A stretch of 64,000 nucleotides of DNA from Coix lacryma-jobi var. lacryma-jobi (lineage: Eukaryota; Streptophyta; Magnoliopsida; Poales; Poaceae): assembly GCA_009763385.1 (NCBI GenBank), contig CM019824.1, positions 142,049,705-142,113,704 of the forward strand. The letters are read 5' to 3'. Shown in pieces: positions 1-11,780 of the stretch. Made by a program: the position numbers and the translations under genes. Positions within the stretch are counted from its first letter, which is position 1, and the number at the start of each line of letters is the position of its first letter. A model generated the notes under the pieces. It was given only the letters and a program-made list of their open reading frames with translations. It was not told the DNA's origin and did not search any database.

Positions 1-1968
1 AGCCAAGAGTATCCTAATTGCCTCCAAACGAGCTACGGGAGCAAAAGTCTCCTCATAGTCTATCCCCTCCTTCTGACTATACCCCTGGGCTACAAGTCTG
101 GCCTTGTTTCTCACAACATGGTCATCCTCTCCTTGTTTGTTTTTGAAAACCCATTTTGTCCCAATAGGATGACACTCAGGAGGAAGAGGAACAAGAACCC
201 AAACCCGATTTCTCTCAAAGTTTTCTAACTCCTCATGCATGACATTAACCCAATCCGGATCAGATAAAGCGTGTCCAACATCTCGGGGTTCAAAATCAGC
301 AACAAATGCAGAATGAGCAAAGTGAGAGATTTGTTGTGACCTTGACCGAGTGACACGTTCGCCGATGCTGCCGATCATCTGTTGAGGTGGGTGTTGGCGC
401 TGGATATGTCGTGGCGCCTCCCGAGCTGAAGAAACCTCCCCCTCAACAGCAGCTGGTGCCTCCTCGGGTACAAAAGGTACCGCTCGAGGTGGCAGATCCC
501 ACGACCCCCAAGTAGTCGAGGAAGAAGGATCAGGGCCGTGAGTGGTAGTAGAGGCCGCTCTTTATGGCACAGCAGGTGGAGGTGGTGCTGGGTCATCCAT
601 CCCTTCAACACCCTCGTCCTCATCATCAAAAAGAGGCTCGCCAACCTCATGATCACCTGCACGCTCAAAACGAGAGGAAGGACAAACCATGGTCTCGTCG
701 AAGGTGACATCGGATGTCTCCATGACTCGGTTAGTATCAAGGTTACGTACACAATATGCACGAGTATGAGTGCCATAACCCAAAAATACACCGTCTGAAG
801 AACGAGACTCAAACTTGTCCAAGTTGCCCTTTTTGAGTATGAAACAATGGCAACCGAAAACTCTAAAATAACTCACTTTGGGCAGTTTTCCAAAACGCAA
901 CTCATAAGAGGTCTTTTTCAAGAAAGCTCGAAGAAAAATGCGATTGAAAATGTAGCATGGAGTGCTCATAGCTTCGGCCCAATATCGCCTAGGAGTCCTA
1001 TGCTCATCGAGCATCGTCCTGGCCATCTCAACAAGGGTCCGATTCTTCCTCTCTACAACACCATTCTGAGGGGGTGTGTAGGGGGAAGAAAACTGATGCT
1101 CTAAACCCAAAGAGTTACAAAACTTCTCAAATTCCGAATTTTTTAATTCGGAACCATTATCACTCCTAATAGCTCGCATTGAGTTCGAAGGGAACTCATT
1201 CTGAAGATGCAAAATTAGATTGCGAGCAAAAGAGAAAGTCTCAGTTTTCTCCGCTAAAAAGAAAACCCACGAATATCTCGAAAAGTCGTCAACAACAAGC
1301 ACATACCACTTTCCCCCAACCGAGCTCACCCGAGCCTGACCAACAAGGTCCATGTGTAAAAGCTCTCCAGGGCGCTTGGTCATGACCTGAGTCACTGGAT
1401 GGTGGGGAGCGGCAACCATCTTCCCATGTCTACAAGAATGACAAACAAGATCCTTCTCCATAGACAACTTGGGCAATCCTCGGATTAAGCCAAGTGAACT
1501 AAGCCTTGCAAGCAAGTCGAAGCTCAAGTGACCAATTCTTCTATGCCATTTCCAAAGATCAGAGGAGGAAGGTCCAGCCAAAAGACAATGAGAAATCCCA
1601 AAAGACTCCGAGAAATTCACACGAAAGACTTTCCCAAAGGGCAAAATCATACATACAAGATTGCCCTGAGGATCCAAAATACGACTGAGATTTGGTTTAA
1701 AATGAATCTCATAGTCATCATCGAAAAGTTGCAAAACAGAAAGAAGGTTAAAATGCAAGTTAGAAACAAGAGCAACATCGCGCAACACAAAGTGCTCATT
1801 AACTCGCACCGACCCACGAGACAACACTTTACCTTTGTTATTGTCGCCGAAGGTGATAAACTCCTTTCCGGCGATCGGACTAAGACTGGAGAACCACTTG
1901 GCGTTTCCGGTCATGTGTCTCAAACAACCAGAATCCACCAACCAAACGTTCTCCAATCGTTTTACCTA
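1..1968 (-). pseudogene. Sirevirus A pol: protease, integrase, start of reverse transcriptase (cut by window edge)
   Basis: This is the pol region of a Ty1-copia element on the minus strand. Reading leftward from 1968 it shows the aspartic protease active site as DSG followed by CLRHMTG, where sister copies have CSRHMTG. Next come the GAG-pre-integrase/integrase zinc finger (an H-x-H pair, then CHSCRHGK), the integrase core with SDNGSE and NGVVERKNR, and from about 250 down to 1 the start of the reverse transcriptase (KNKQGEDDH, then SQKEGIDYEE). A TAA at 560-562 interrupts the linker after integrase; the sister copy F has CAA there. The catalytic YVDD motif and RNase H lie outside the window. 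The family assignment to Sirevirus/Maximus rests on the long two-knuckle gag upstream and the 2-kb LTR. The order 5' LTR, PBS, gag, pol on the minus strand is clear. Confidence 0.85.
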
Positions 1969-1970
1969 CA

Positions 1971-4585
1971 TCAATAAAAAGACATAGGGTGAGCATACGG
2001 TCCAACACTGGGGTTAGTAAAGTAGGGAGAATACCAGTGTTGGGACGGCTGCTCAAAAGAACGGTTAGCAGAAAAAAACATTCCTAGCACGCCTACGGGA
2101 AGAGCGATCACCACGTAGAGGAAAACGTGGTCCGCTAAGGGAGGAGCGTCCATCGCGATACTCAAAACACGGTGGTGGAAAACGCTCAACTACAAAGCCA
2201 CCGCCACGGGGTCCATAGCCCACAACTGCAGGCTCCCGCCGGGCACGACCTCCTCGTGGCCTAGGCCTAGGAACCTGAGGCATTGGACCTCTAGGCCTAG
2301 CAGCACGCCTCTGAACATTCGGCATATGTACATCATGGAAAGGATGGTACTTGTCCATGTTGTTCATCTCCTTTGCACGACGCGCCTCTCTCTTGCGCCG
2401 AAAGCAAAACTCACTCAAGTGTCCTTCTCTCCCACAGTGATCACAATAGTACCTCACCGCTCTCATAGGGGTTGTTGGTACTCATGGTAGTGGGTATGGA
2501 TCACTTTGCCCTTCTGTGGCATAAGCTCCTCCTGGATAGGTGGCATAGTGTCAAGCTTATTTTTCAGGTGGTTGGGCTTGGGATGCCATGTCTGTTTCTT
2601 GGGTGGAGCTCTCGGAGGTTCAACAACCATTCCTTCCTTGGTGTTAGCTTGAGAGGCTCTTTGGGTGGAATCTTAGTAAGCTTGGGAGTAGTGGTGGAGT
2701 TGGGCTTCTCACATGGGTTAAGACCACTCGACTCTCCAATCTTCCTAAAAGATGAAACACCAACACCCTGAGCAAAGCCTACACCTGAACCTCCCGCAGC
2801 ACGCTTGAATTGGGAGATCATCATCCCAAGCTGTGGCTCACCACTAGATACCCATGACAAGATGGTCCGAAGGTATGTGTTTTCCTCCTCGGTTTGCATC
2901 TTGTCATGCTTCACGTTGGCTATTTCCATCTCCAAGCCCTCACACAGAACACAACTAGCCACACAAGTGCTACCCGAGCTGGCCTCTTCAAGAGACACAA
3001 TCTTGGCATTCTTCTCTGCCAACTCGGATTGCAGGCCTGCACAAGACTTGCACGCACCGAGCACCGAAGATCTAGCTCTAAGCTCATCCACTTCTACCAA
3101 CACAGCATACTTACCTCTCAAAGTGAGAAGGTCAGTCATGTGTGTGGTGCACATCTCACACTCCTCCTCCTCAGTGACAACAACGGTGGACTTGACAGAT
3201 TCAAGTTCCTTCACCGTATCCTCCCACTTCTGCCTAAACCCCTTCCGCTCTCTAGCAGCACGCCTAAGCAACTTATCTTGACTAAGAAGGGTGGCAGTAA
3301 GCTTCTCGACTTCAGTAGAAAGCTCATCGGGGGTCAGAGATACCTGGGAGGTGTCGTCGTCGTCGTTCTGAGGGATCTCCTCCAGCTCACCGTCAACCTC
3401 CTTCCTGAGGGCCATGGTGCAGAAGCCCTCGTTGTCGGCGAAGAAGCAGAGACCGTTCAGCTTGTCCTCGATCCTCTTCTTCTTCTCGGACTCGTCGTCG
3501 CTCGGGGAAGCAGAGTCGTCATCCGAGTCGTCGACGTCGCTGAGCGTGGCGAAGAATGCACGCTGCTCAGCCTGGGCCTTCTCCAAGTACTTCGTCTTGA
3601 TGTACTCCTTATTGAAGCCGCCCTTCCGCTTGTGCTTCGCGGGGACGTACTTCTCCTTGCGCTTGCCAGAGTCATACTTGTGCCTATGATCCGCCTTGCC
3701 GAAGACTTGCTTGTTCTTCTTCGGGCAATTGGCGATGAAGTGGTTGGGGTCGCCGCACTCGAAATAGCCCGAGCGTCCTCCTCCGCGGCGATGGTTCATG
3801 CGGTTGTTGTGGAACCGCGAGAACCGGTTGGCGAGCAATGCCAACTCATCATCCCCCATGAACTCCAGCTACTCCTCTGTGACAGAAAGAAGAGAAGAGA
3901 GTGCAAAGCCTCCAGATGTGTTAGTAGAAGAGCCGGAAAGCAAAGCCATCGACGGGCCAGAAGGATTTTCATAAGATGCCCTCGCCATGGCGCCAATCTC
4001 ACTGGACTTGAGCTTACTAAAGAGCTCGTCGCACATGAGGGTCTCATAGTTAGGCAATTTGATGATCGCCAGAACTTTGGAATCCCACACCGACCGATCA
4101 AGGGTATGTAAAAGCTTCAAAGCCCTCTCATGATCATCGAAAGGCAAGAACTCCTTGTTAGCCCTCATCCTGTTGACAATCACCTGAAAGCGAGCGAATA
4201 AACTTTCTATGCTCTCGCCAGGCATATGTCGAAAGTTCTCATACTCTCGCTTGAACGACTCGTGGAGACGGGTTTTGACTTGAGTGGTTCCCTCATGAAA
4301 ACGCATGAGGGTAGCCCAAATCTCCCGAGCCGTAGCGAGGTGAGAAACGCGATCAAACTCACTCATGCTCAGACATGAGAAAAGAGCATTACGGGCTCGA
4401 CTATTGGCATCGTGCTCATCAATCTGATGCTGAGTAGCACGAGCAGCCAAGACCACGTAATCGGCAGAGTTGCAAATATCCCAGATGGAAGCACCCAAAC
4501 TCTGCAGATAGGCCGACATGCGTATCTTCCAATACGCATAGTTCGTCCCATCAAAAAATGGCGGTTTGCCCACGCCGCGATCCAT
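1971..4585 (-). pseudogene. Sirevirus A gag (broken)
   Basis: This encoded the capsid/nucleocapsid polyprotein of the Sirevirus, which packages element RNA in cytoplasmic particles. The ATG at 4585 begins MDRGVGKPPFFDGTNYAYW, the usual copia gag opening. A first zinc knuckle of the CX2CX4HX4C type (CGDPNHFIANC, with F-E in place of Y-E before it) lies near 3740. A charged, coiled-coil-like middle follows, and a second knuckle (CDHCGREGHLSEFC) lies near 2430. The frame is closed by TAG at 3869-3871, where sister copies have CAG, by a one-base slip near 2665, and by an extra T in a T-run near 2070. The C-terminus MSFY and stop are at 1971-1982. It is dead as a single protein, and its parts align throughout with the open gag of element F. 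Confidence 0.85.
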
Positions 4586-4635
4586 GTCGCCTTCGGTGGA
4601 TCTGGAACCGGCTAAGGTGGAAGATCCTTAACCTC

Positions 4636-4647
4636 GCTCCGATACCA
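4636..4647 (-). other. Primer binding site of Sirevirus A
   Basis: On the minus strand this reads TGGTATCGGAGC, one base different from the usual copia site complementary to the 3' end of initiator methionine tRNA (TGGTATCAGAGC). It lies two bases inside the 5' LTR end. The same variant is present in elements C and F. Confidence 0.85.
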
Positions 4648-5061
4648 ATTGAAGGACCGAGAATGCAATAGCAAGGCGACCAGAGGGGGGTGAATGGGAG
4701 CTCAAAAATTTCTCTTCGAAACTTTGGCCTTTGTCCCACAAATCAACCCCCAAAAGCTTCGATCGAAACCATGATGCCTACGACCCTTGGAAGAGGGTGG
4801 ATGATCCCTAGGATCACAGCGAGGCACCACAAAGCGACAGCAAACCAAAAGCCAAAAGCACCGGCACAAGTTCAATCCCTAGAAACCGAGTCTCAAACGT
4901 AGATTGAAGGCTACGTTGGGAAATCCCCAAATATCGATGCTAACGAGTAGCAAAGATACTTAGAGAGGTTTCTAGGTGAGCTAGAAGACCAACCGAGAAG
5001 TCCGGAAACCAAGCGTAGAAGCCGGGAGAGCAAATGCACTAAAGCTTAGCCTTCAGCCGAA

Positions 5062-5345
5062 TCGCGGTCTGTCCGGCCCTGGGGTCCCGGACTGTCTGCC
5101 CCTACTGCGGACTGTCCGCCCCTACTGCGGACTGTCCACAAGGGCATGGCGGACTGTCCGCCGGCCAAACACAGAAACAGTAACTCTGCTGGAATCTCCC
5201 TGGACAACACCCGGACTGTCCGTGAGTCCCAACGGCGGACTGTCCGTGGTTCAAAAAACACTTGCCCAACAGCGCGGAGTTAGGCCACTAGTCTGACCGA
5301 CCCCGACGCGCGGACTGTCAACGGTAGCACTGGCGGTCTGTCCGC
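5062..5345. repeat. GGACTGTCCG motif cluster in LTR of A
   Basis: The short near-palindrome GCGGACTGTCCGC and one- or two-base variants recur about ten times in 280 bp. Matching clusters lie in the LTRs of B (about 10030-10300) and C (about 39100-39370). Element F has a different motif at the same LTR position. Confidence 0.75.
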
Positions 5346-6136
5346 GGATGAACAGAGAGGGCGATTTCGGTCGCCCTTCTCCCAAATCCTCCCAAAATCA
5401 ATCCAAACAAAAATCCCTTGATTCCAAACATGGAGAGGATGATCACGAGGTAGTTAGGAGACTATCTCCAAGAAATCATCCGCTCAAATCAACCCAATCA
5501 ACGGGAAATCGAAAGGGAAGATGTATGAACGAAAAAGCGCCAAGAAAATGAAATCAACCCGATCTACTTGTTCGTGAGAAGTTAGATGAATTCCTTCAGT
5601 GGAAATGATCTTCTCACTATAAAGAACAAGATGATTCAAACCGATTTCACAAAGACGCAGTAGAGAGGGAGATCGAGTGACGGGAAAATCACAGAGAAAC
5701 GAAGAACACGAAGAACACGAACAAAACGCGAATCAAGTCATCGATCTGCAACCGTGTGGCTACCACACGCTACAACAGTGAGATTACAGTCTCACTTCCT
5801 CAAAATCTCCAGTACATAGAGGTATGGTTCTCTGCGGATCTCAGTTGCTACAGCAGGGGATTGGGAGAGCAGGAAAACCTAGAAGGCAAAGAGCAAATGG
5901 CTGAGATAGGATGGGAGGTGGGTGTCTCCCTATACTTATCCTAATTCTAATTCCCACTCTACCCCTAACTAATTACAGAGCGAACCAGCTAAACCCTAGG
6001 GTTATTCTGGACCAACTCAAAGATAATTGTGATCCGACGGCCATGCCCGCACAACTGGTAGCGTTGCCTCGACGCAGCCTCACCGATTGCCGCCACGTGC
6101 CGCCACCGCTCTGCTTGTCCTTTTCCCGGACTTCGC

Positions 6137-6361
6137 CCCCGGTTTTGAGGCCCAAACAGGGAAACCAACCTTCACCACCAACCCCCGGTTTTGAGGCCCA
6201 AACCGGGAAACCAGCCGTCCATCGCCTGAGTTTTGTGGCCCAAACTCAGAAACCCGCAGCCCCTAGGTTTTGAGGCCCAAACCTGGAAACCGTCCTCAGC
6301 CTGAGTTTTGTGGCCCAAACTCGGAAACCATCAGCGCCCAGGTTTTGAGGCCCAAACCTGG
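6137..6361. repeat. Hairpin array in LTR of A
   Basis: Six head-to-tail imperfect palindromes, each about 24 bp and 35-45 bp apart, have a common loop (TTTTGAGGCCC or TTTTGTGGCCC) and changing stems: CCGG...CCGG, CTGAG...CTCAG, CCAGG...CCTGG, CGAG...CTCG. Stem changes are usually matched on the other arm. Palindromic arrays in maize Sirevirus LTRs have been described, which supports the lineage call. Confidence 0.85.
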
Positions 6362-6749
6362 AAACCGTCCACTCGGTGGTTTTTCTATGGCTCAGCCACC
6401 AAACCGAGCCGTAGAGGGGATGCACCGCCCGTGCACCCCGTCCACCGACACGTGTCCCCAGGTCCTCGACCCAAGCAACACCGTGCCCGCAAGTCTTCGC
6501 TCGTCGCTGTCCCAGGCTGTCAGCCACCACAGCTGATCCTCAGGCCACCGGTCCCTCAGTCCAAGCCTCACGTCCGCCCTTCACCACTCTCGGTCCATCG
6601 GCACGGCATGTCTCTACTTGACCTTCACCTTGCCTTTGATCGCTGTATCCGTGCTCAACACCTGCACAACACAAGCCAAAGAACATGCGCATTATCCCAG
6701 TTGGCAATCACTCATCACTCAGAGACTCGGCATACACCCATGTATCCGA

Positions 6750-7187
6750 GGTTGCCGACTTGAGCGCAAGTCCACTTCTAGGACTTGTCAGTGTTTGGGT
6801 TCTTCTGTTGTGTCTTGGTCTTCTCGCAAGCAGTCTAGTGTCGCACAGTCTACCATAGAGGCTGAATATGTTGCTGCGGCTAGCTGTTGTTCCCAGTTGT
6901 TGTGGATGATGGCCACTTTGCGTGATTTTGGTCTGAGCTTTTCTCGAGTTCCATTGCTTTGTGACAGCACGAGTGCGATTAGCGTTGCTAACAATCCCGT
7001 GCTGCATTCTAAGACCAAGCACATTGATGTGCGCTTTCATTTCTTGCGAGACCACTATGAGAAAGGTGATATCGACCTTCACCATGTCGATACTCATCTT
7101 CGGTTGGCAGATATTTTCACCAAGCCTTTGGACCAATCAACCTTTGCTAGGTTGAGAGGTGAGCTTGGTGTGTGTTTTCCCTTTTAG
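6750..7187 (+). pseudogene. Sirevirus B pol fragment: C-terminal RNase H
   Basis: The last roughly 145 residues of a copia pol are on the plus strand, beginning GCRLERKSTSRTCQ and ending in GELGVCFPF with stop. Conserved RNase H blocks are visible (SSRKQSSVAQSTIEAEY, then LLCDSTSAISV, then HIDVRFHFLRD and ADIFTKPLD). The fragment is open but has no start; its upstream part was separated by the insertion of element A at about 6749 and lies outside the window. The sequence is closely similar to the corresponding parts of C and F. It cannot make a functional protein alone. Confidence 0.85.
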
Positions 7188-8674
7188 TTGGGGGAAACAT
7201 TTTGGTTATTGTATCATAGACTGACTTCTTTTATTTTACTCTTGTTAAGTTTTTGCATTTCATCATATGTGCATCTTTATCTTTTCGAGCTTCACGTCTA
7301 TAATCTGTAGAATTAATTTATGCTCTGTTTAGTGGGTGCTCCGATGATATATGATGATGCTTGTAGGTTAGGCTCTTTTTTACCACTGATACATGTTGTG
7401 AGCTGAGCTTTTTTTTAGAACTGTGAATATGCTTAATTCAACATTAAAATTGAAACATGTTCACCATTGAGTTTGGCAACTAGCATGTGTAGAATGTGTT
7501 GAAGTCACTTGTGCTTTTCATATATGCTAGGTTGCTATGTCTCTAGTTCTGAGTCCCTCACTTGCTTGGTGTGTTCATATTCTGTTAAATTTGAACCAAG
7601 TCTAAGTGAATTGAAAAGATCGAGATGGGATCACTTGATAGCACATCTCAGTATCAAGACTGTTTCTCATTGCACATTGAGTTAAACTTGAGGCGTGTAG
7701 TGTAAGACCGAAACCGTTGCTTCAAGCTTCTGATTGCTTATGCATAGGCTTAGCTCGGTCGAAAATTTAGGCAATGTCAAGTTTTCAACCTCTCGCAATC
7801 ACATGCTGAAAATTTAAACTTGTGTAATCACCGCTGCAACTCCGATAAAATCTTGAAAACACAAGTCTATGTTTCATTCTATAGCATGATGATTGAACTT
7901 TGCTAGGGGTAGTTCACCTTGTATACATGTTTAGCATTTGCTTGACTCCCTGTCTACGCATGCTTCATGCTACTTTTATGGTGAACTCCTTTCTGAATGG
8001 TTCAAAACTGCTCACTTTGCTCATATGTTCATATTTCGTATTCTGTGATCAGTTTGAGCCTTTGCTGGCATTTGTGCTTATAGTTGCATAGTCGGATCAG
8101 CACTTTTTAGAGCATCTATTCACTCCATAGATTCTATACCTGAAGCTGCTAACTTGCATCTGTGACTCATCTACATTTTTGCCTTGTTGTGTGCATTTTC
8201 AACTAAGGGAAGAAATTTTGACAAATCATGTCCTTAGTTGTGTGCACTATTGAAGGGGGAGCTTGCTCGGTTTTTTGCTTTGACGAGCTGCTCAAATGGT
8301 TTGGAGCGACTTTTAGCCCGTATGATTTTTCAACTGGTTTTCAATTGGTTTGGAGCGATTTTGCTAGTTGTGTTGAGCCTTTGCCTCTTTCTGGAGGGAC
8401 TAGTTTGTCTTTGTTTTTCTTGCTCCGACCTTCTCGCTAGCGGTGTTGAGCCTGTTCTACCTCTTCTTGAGGGCTAGCTTTGCTTTGCTTGGTTGCGTCG
8501 AGCCGTTGCCCATGTCTTTGGGAACCAAGTTGTCTCGCTCACTCCATTCGACTTCTATTGGATTTGCTTCGCTTTTGGTCGATTGGTTGAGTTCGCTTAC
8601 TTCTTCCTCCTTCTTTCTTCTACCTTCATATGATTTGTGTTGGTAGTTGACAATGCACTCATCAAGGGGGAGAT
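7188..8674 (+). other. Sirevirus B 3' non-coding region with polypurine tract
   Basis: About 1.5 kb between the pol stop and the 3' LTR. I see no envelope-like gene; the short open stretches here are not conserved with F. The region ends with the polypurine tract AAGGGGGAGA at about 8664-8673, directly before the LTR. It aligns along its length with 24976-26507 of F. Confidence 0.75.
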
Positions 8675-10711
8675 TGCGGATACATGGGTGTATGTCGGAT
8701 CTTGAGATGATGAGTGATTGTCAACTGGGATGATGTGCATGTTCTTTGGCTTGTGTTGTGCAGGTGTCGAGCACGGATACGGTGATCAAAGGCAAGGTGA
8801 AGGTCGAGTAGAGACATGTCGTGCCGATGGACCCAGAGCGGCGAAGGGCGGACGTGAGGCTTGGACTGACAGACCGGTGGCCTGAGGATCGGTCGTGGTG
8901 GCTGACAGCCTAGGACAGCGACAAGTGAAGACTTGCGTCTGGACGGGGTGCATGGGCGGTGCAAGCCCTCTACGGCTCGGTTTGGTGGTTGAGCCACAGA
9001 AAAACCACCGAGTGGACGGTTTCCAGGTTTGGGCCTCAAAACCTGGGTGCGGCCGGTTTCCGAGTTTGGGCCACAAAACTCGGGCTGAGGGCGGTTTCCA
9101 GGTTTGGGCCTCAAAACCTGGGTGCTGGCGGGTTTCTGAGTTTGGGCCACAAAACTCAGGCGATGGACGACAGGTTTCCCGATTTTGGTCTCAAAACCGG
9201 GGGATGGCCCAGGTTTCCCGGTTTTGTCTTCAAAACCGGGGGGAGGTCCGTGAAAAGGATGAGCAGAGCGGTGGCGGCACGTGGTGGCAATCGGTGAGGT
9301 CGCGTCGAGGCGAAGCTACCAGTTGTGCGGGCATGGCCGTCGGATCACCATCTACTTCGAGTTGGTCCAGAATAACCTTAGGGTTTAGCTGTTTCGCTCT
9401 ATGTATAATTAGGGGTAGAGTGGGAATAGGATTAGGATAAGTAGAGGGAGACACCCACCTCTCAACCCATCTCAGCCATTTGCTATTTTCATTCTAGGGC
9501 TTCCTGCTTCCCATTCCCTGCTGTAGCTAACTGAGAACCGCAGAGACGGCAATCTTACCTCTGTGTTATTGAGATTTTGAGGAAGTGAGACCGTAATCTC
9601 ACTATTGTCTCGTGTGGTAGCCACACGATTGCAATTCGTGGTTTGAATTCACATTTTGAACGTGTTCTTTGTGTTCTTCGTTTTCTCCATGATTTTCCCG
9701 TCACTTGATCTCCCTCCTCGCTGCGTCTTTTTCGAATCCACTTGAATCAACTTGTTCTTTGAAGTGAGGAGAAAATTTCCACAGAAGGAATTCATCTCTA
9801 CCCTCACGAACAAGTAGATCGGGTCGATTCATGTTTCATCGTGCTTTTTTGGTTCATACACCTTCCCCTTCGTTTTCCCGAGGATTGAGTTGATTTGAGC
9901 GGATGATTTCTTGGGGATAGTCTCCTAACTATCTTGTGATCATCTTCTCCAAGTTTGGGATCAAGGGATTTTGATTTGGATCGATTTTAGGGAGATTTGG
10001 TATAGGGGCGAACAAAATTGCCTTCTCTGCTCGTTCGCGGACAGTCCGCCGTTGGGGCGCGGACAGTCCGCGCGTCGGGGGCGAGCCAAGTCAGTGGCTG
10101 CGTGTCGCGACCGATTTGCTTCGGGTTGACCGGCAGAAAGTCCACCGTAGTCGGTCACGGACGGTCCGCGAGTCGACCAGGGAACTTCAGCAGTAGTGCT
10201 GTTTTGGGGATTTTGCCGACGAACACTCCGCCCCTTCCCCGCGGATAGTCCGGCAGTACCGCGGATAGTCCAGGACCATACTCGCGGACTGTCCGGGACT
10301 TTGCAGACTTGTCCTGGTTAGTGCAATTTGTCTCCCGGCTTTTCCGCTTCATTTCCGGACTTCTCGTTTGGCCTTAGATTTAACCAAGGAACCTGTCTAG
10401 GTATCTTTGCTACTTGTTAGCATAGGTATTTGGAGATTTCCCGACGTAGCCTTCCATCTACGTTTGGGAGTCGGTTTTTGGGGTCGAACTTGAGCTGGAG
10501 CTTTAGGCGTTTGGCTTGCTCTCGTTTGCTGGTGCCTCGCTGTGATCCTAGGGATCATCCACCCTCTTCCAACGTTCATGGGCATCATGTTTTGATCGAA
10601 GCTTTTGGGGTTGATTTTCAGGACAGAGGCCAAAGTTTTGAGAGAAATTTTTAGGCTCCCATTCACCCCCCCCCCCTCTAGTCGCTTTCTGGTAGAGTTC
10701 TCGGTCCTTCA
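8675..10711 (+). mobile_element. 3' LTR of Sirevirus B
   Basis: The LTR begins TGCGGATACATGGG right after the polypurine tract and ends ...TCGGTCCTTCA, 2037 bp. It holds a six-unit hairpin array at 9023-9240 and the GGACAGTCCG-type cluster at 10030-10300. The right flank (AAGTG...) resumes inside the LTR of element C, so B landed in the 3' LTR of C. The other B LTR and the second copy of the target duplication are outside the window. Confidence 0.85.
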
Positions 10712-11780
10712 AAGTGGATTCGAAAAAGACGCAGTGAGGAGGAGATCGAGTGACGGGAAAATCATGAAGAAAAGAAGAATGCGAAGAACATGTTCAAAAC
10801 GCGAATCACAATCACGATTGCCAGCCGAAATTTGTTCCCACGAGGAGATAACGGGAATTCGGTCCCGTTTCCGCAAAATCCAAATACACAGAGGTATTGT
10901 TCACCGTCTCTGCGGATCTCAGTAGCTACAGTAGGGATTGGGGGAGTAGGAAACCCTAGAATGAAAATAGCAATGGCCGAGATGGTCTGGAGGGAGGGGT
11001 GGCCTCTCCTTATATAGCCTAATACAATTATTCCCCTTCTACCCTTACAGCTAATGAGCGAGCAGGCTAACCCTAAGGGTATTCCTGACCAACTGGAGGT
11101 TGATGTTGATCCGACGGCCACGCCCGCACATCAGGTAGCTTCGCCTCGACGCGACCTCACCGGATGCTGCCACGTGCCGCCACTGCGCCGCTCTTCCTTT
11201 TCACGGACCTCCCCCCCGGTTTTGAGGCTGAAACCGGGAAACCTGGGCCATCCCCCGATTTTGAGGCCCAAACCGGGAAACCTGTCGTCCGTCGCCTGAG
11301 TTTTGTGGCCTAAACTCAGAAACCCGTCAGCGCCCAGGTTTTGAGGTCCAAACCTGGAAACCGTCCTCAGCCCGAGTTTTGTGGCCCAAACTTCGAAACC
11401 GGCCGCACCCAGGTTTTGAGGCCCAAACCTGGAAACCGTCCACTCGGTGGTTTTTCTGTGGCTCAACCACCAAACCGACGCGGTAGAGGGATGCACCGCC
11501 TGTGCACCTCGTCCACCCGCAAGTCTTCACTTGTCACTGTCCCAGGCTGTCAGCCACCACGGCCGATCCTCAGGCCACCGGTCCATCAGTCCAAGCCTCA
11601 TGTTCGCCCTTCACTGCTTCGGGTCCATCGGCACGGCACGTCTCTACTTGACCTTCACCTTGCCTTCGATCACCGTCTCTGAGCTCGACACCTGCACAAC
11701 ACAAGCCAAAGAACATGTGCATCATCCCAGTTGACAATCACTCATCATCTCAAGATCCGGCATACACCCATGTATCCGCA
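10712..11780 (-). mobile_element. Partial 3' LTR of Sirevirus C
   Basis: Minus-strand LTR sequence matching 39658-40728 (the 5' LTR of the same element). It starts at 11780 with TGCGGATACATGG next to a polypurine tract and is cut at 10712 by element B. A TATA-like TATATAAG on the minus strand lies at about 11009-11016, and the hairpin array at 11214-11432. The remaining roughly 0.97 kb should lie beyond the left edge of the window. Confidence 0.85.

Larger units (their letters stand above)
4650..6748 (-). mobile_element. 5' LTR of Sirevirus A
   Basis: The LTR is about 2.1 kb and reads on the minus strand from ...GGATACATGGGTGTATG (near 6748) to ...TCGGTCCTTCA (4650), next to the PBS. The last two bases expected at the outer end (TG of TGCGGATA) are altered, and I could not define a target duplication because the other end is outside the window. 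It contains a hairpin array at 6137-6361 and about ten copies of a GGACTGTCCG motif at 5062-5345. The outer edge falls inside the RNase H sequence of element B, so A was inserted into B. Confidence 0.8.

Noticed and set aside
2894..4111. 405-codon plus-strand open frame opposite A gag
   Set aside because: It is the shadow of the gag coding sequence on the other strand. It has Leu/Val-rich composition, no domain, and the antisense of F and C is not open in the same way.
8228..8640. An envelope-like gene in the 3' region of Sirevirus B
   Set aside because: Some Sireviruses have an env-like ORF, but here only short Leu/Ser-rich frames occur. They are interrupted in F and C and show no transmembrane protein of useful length.
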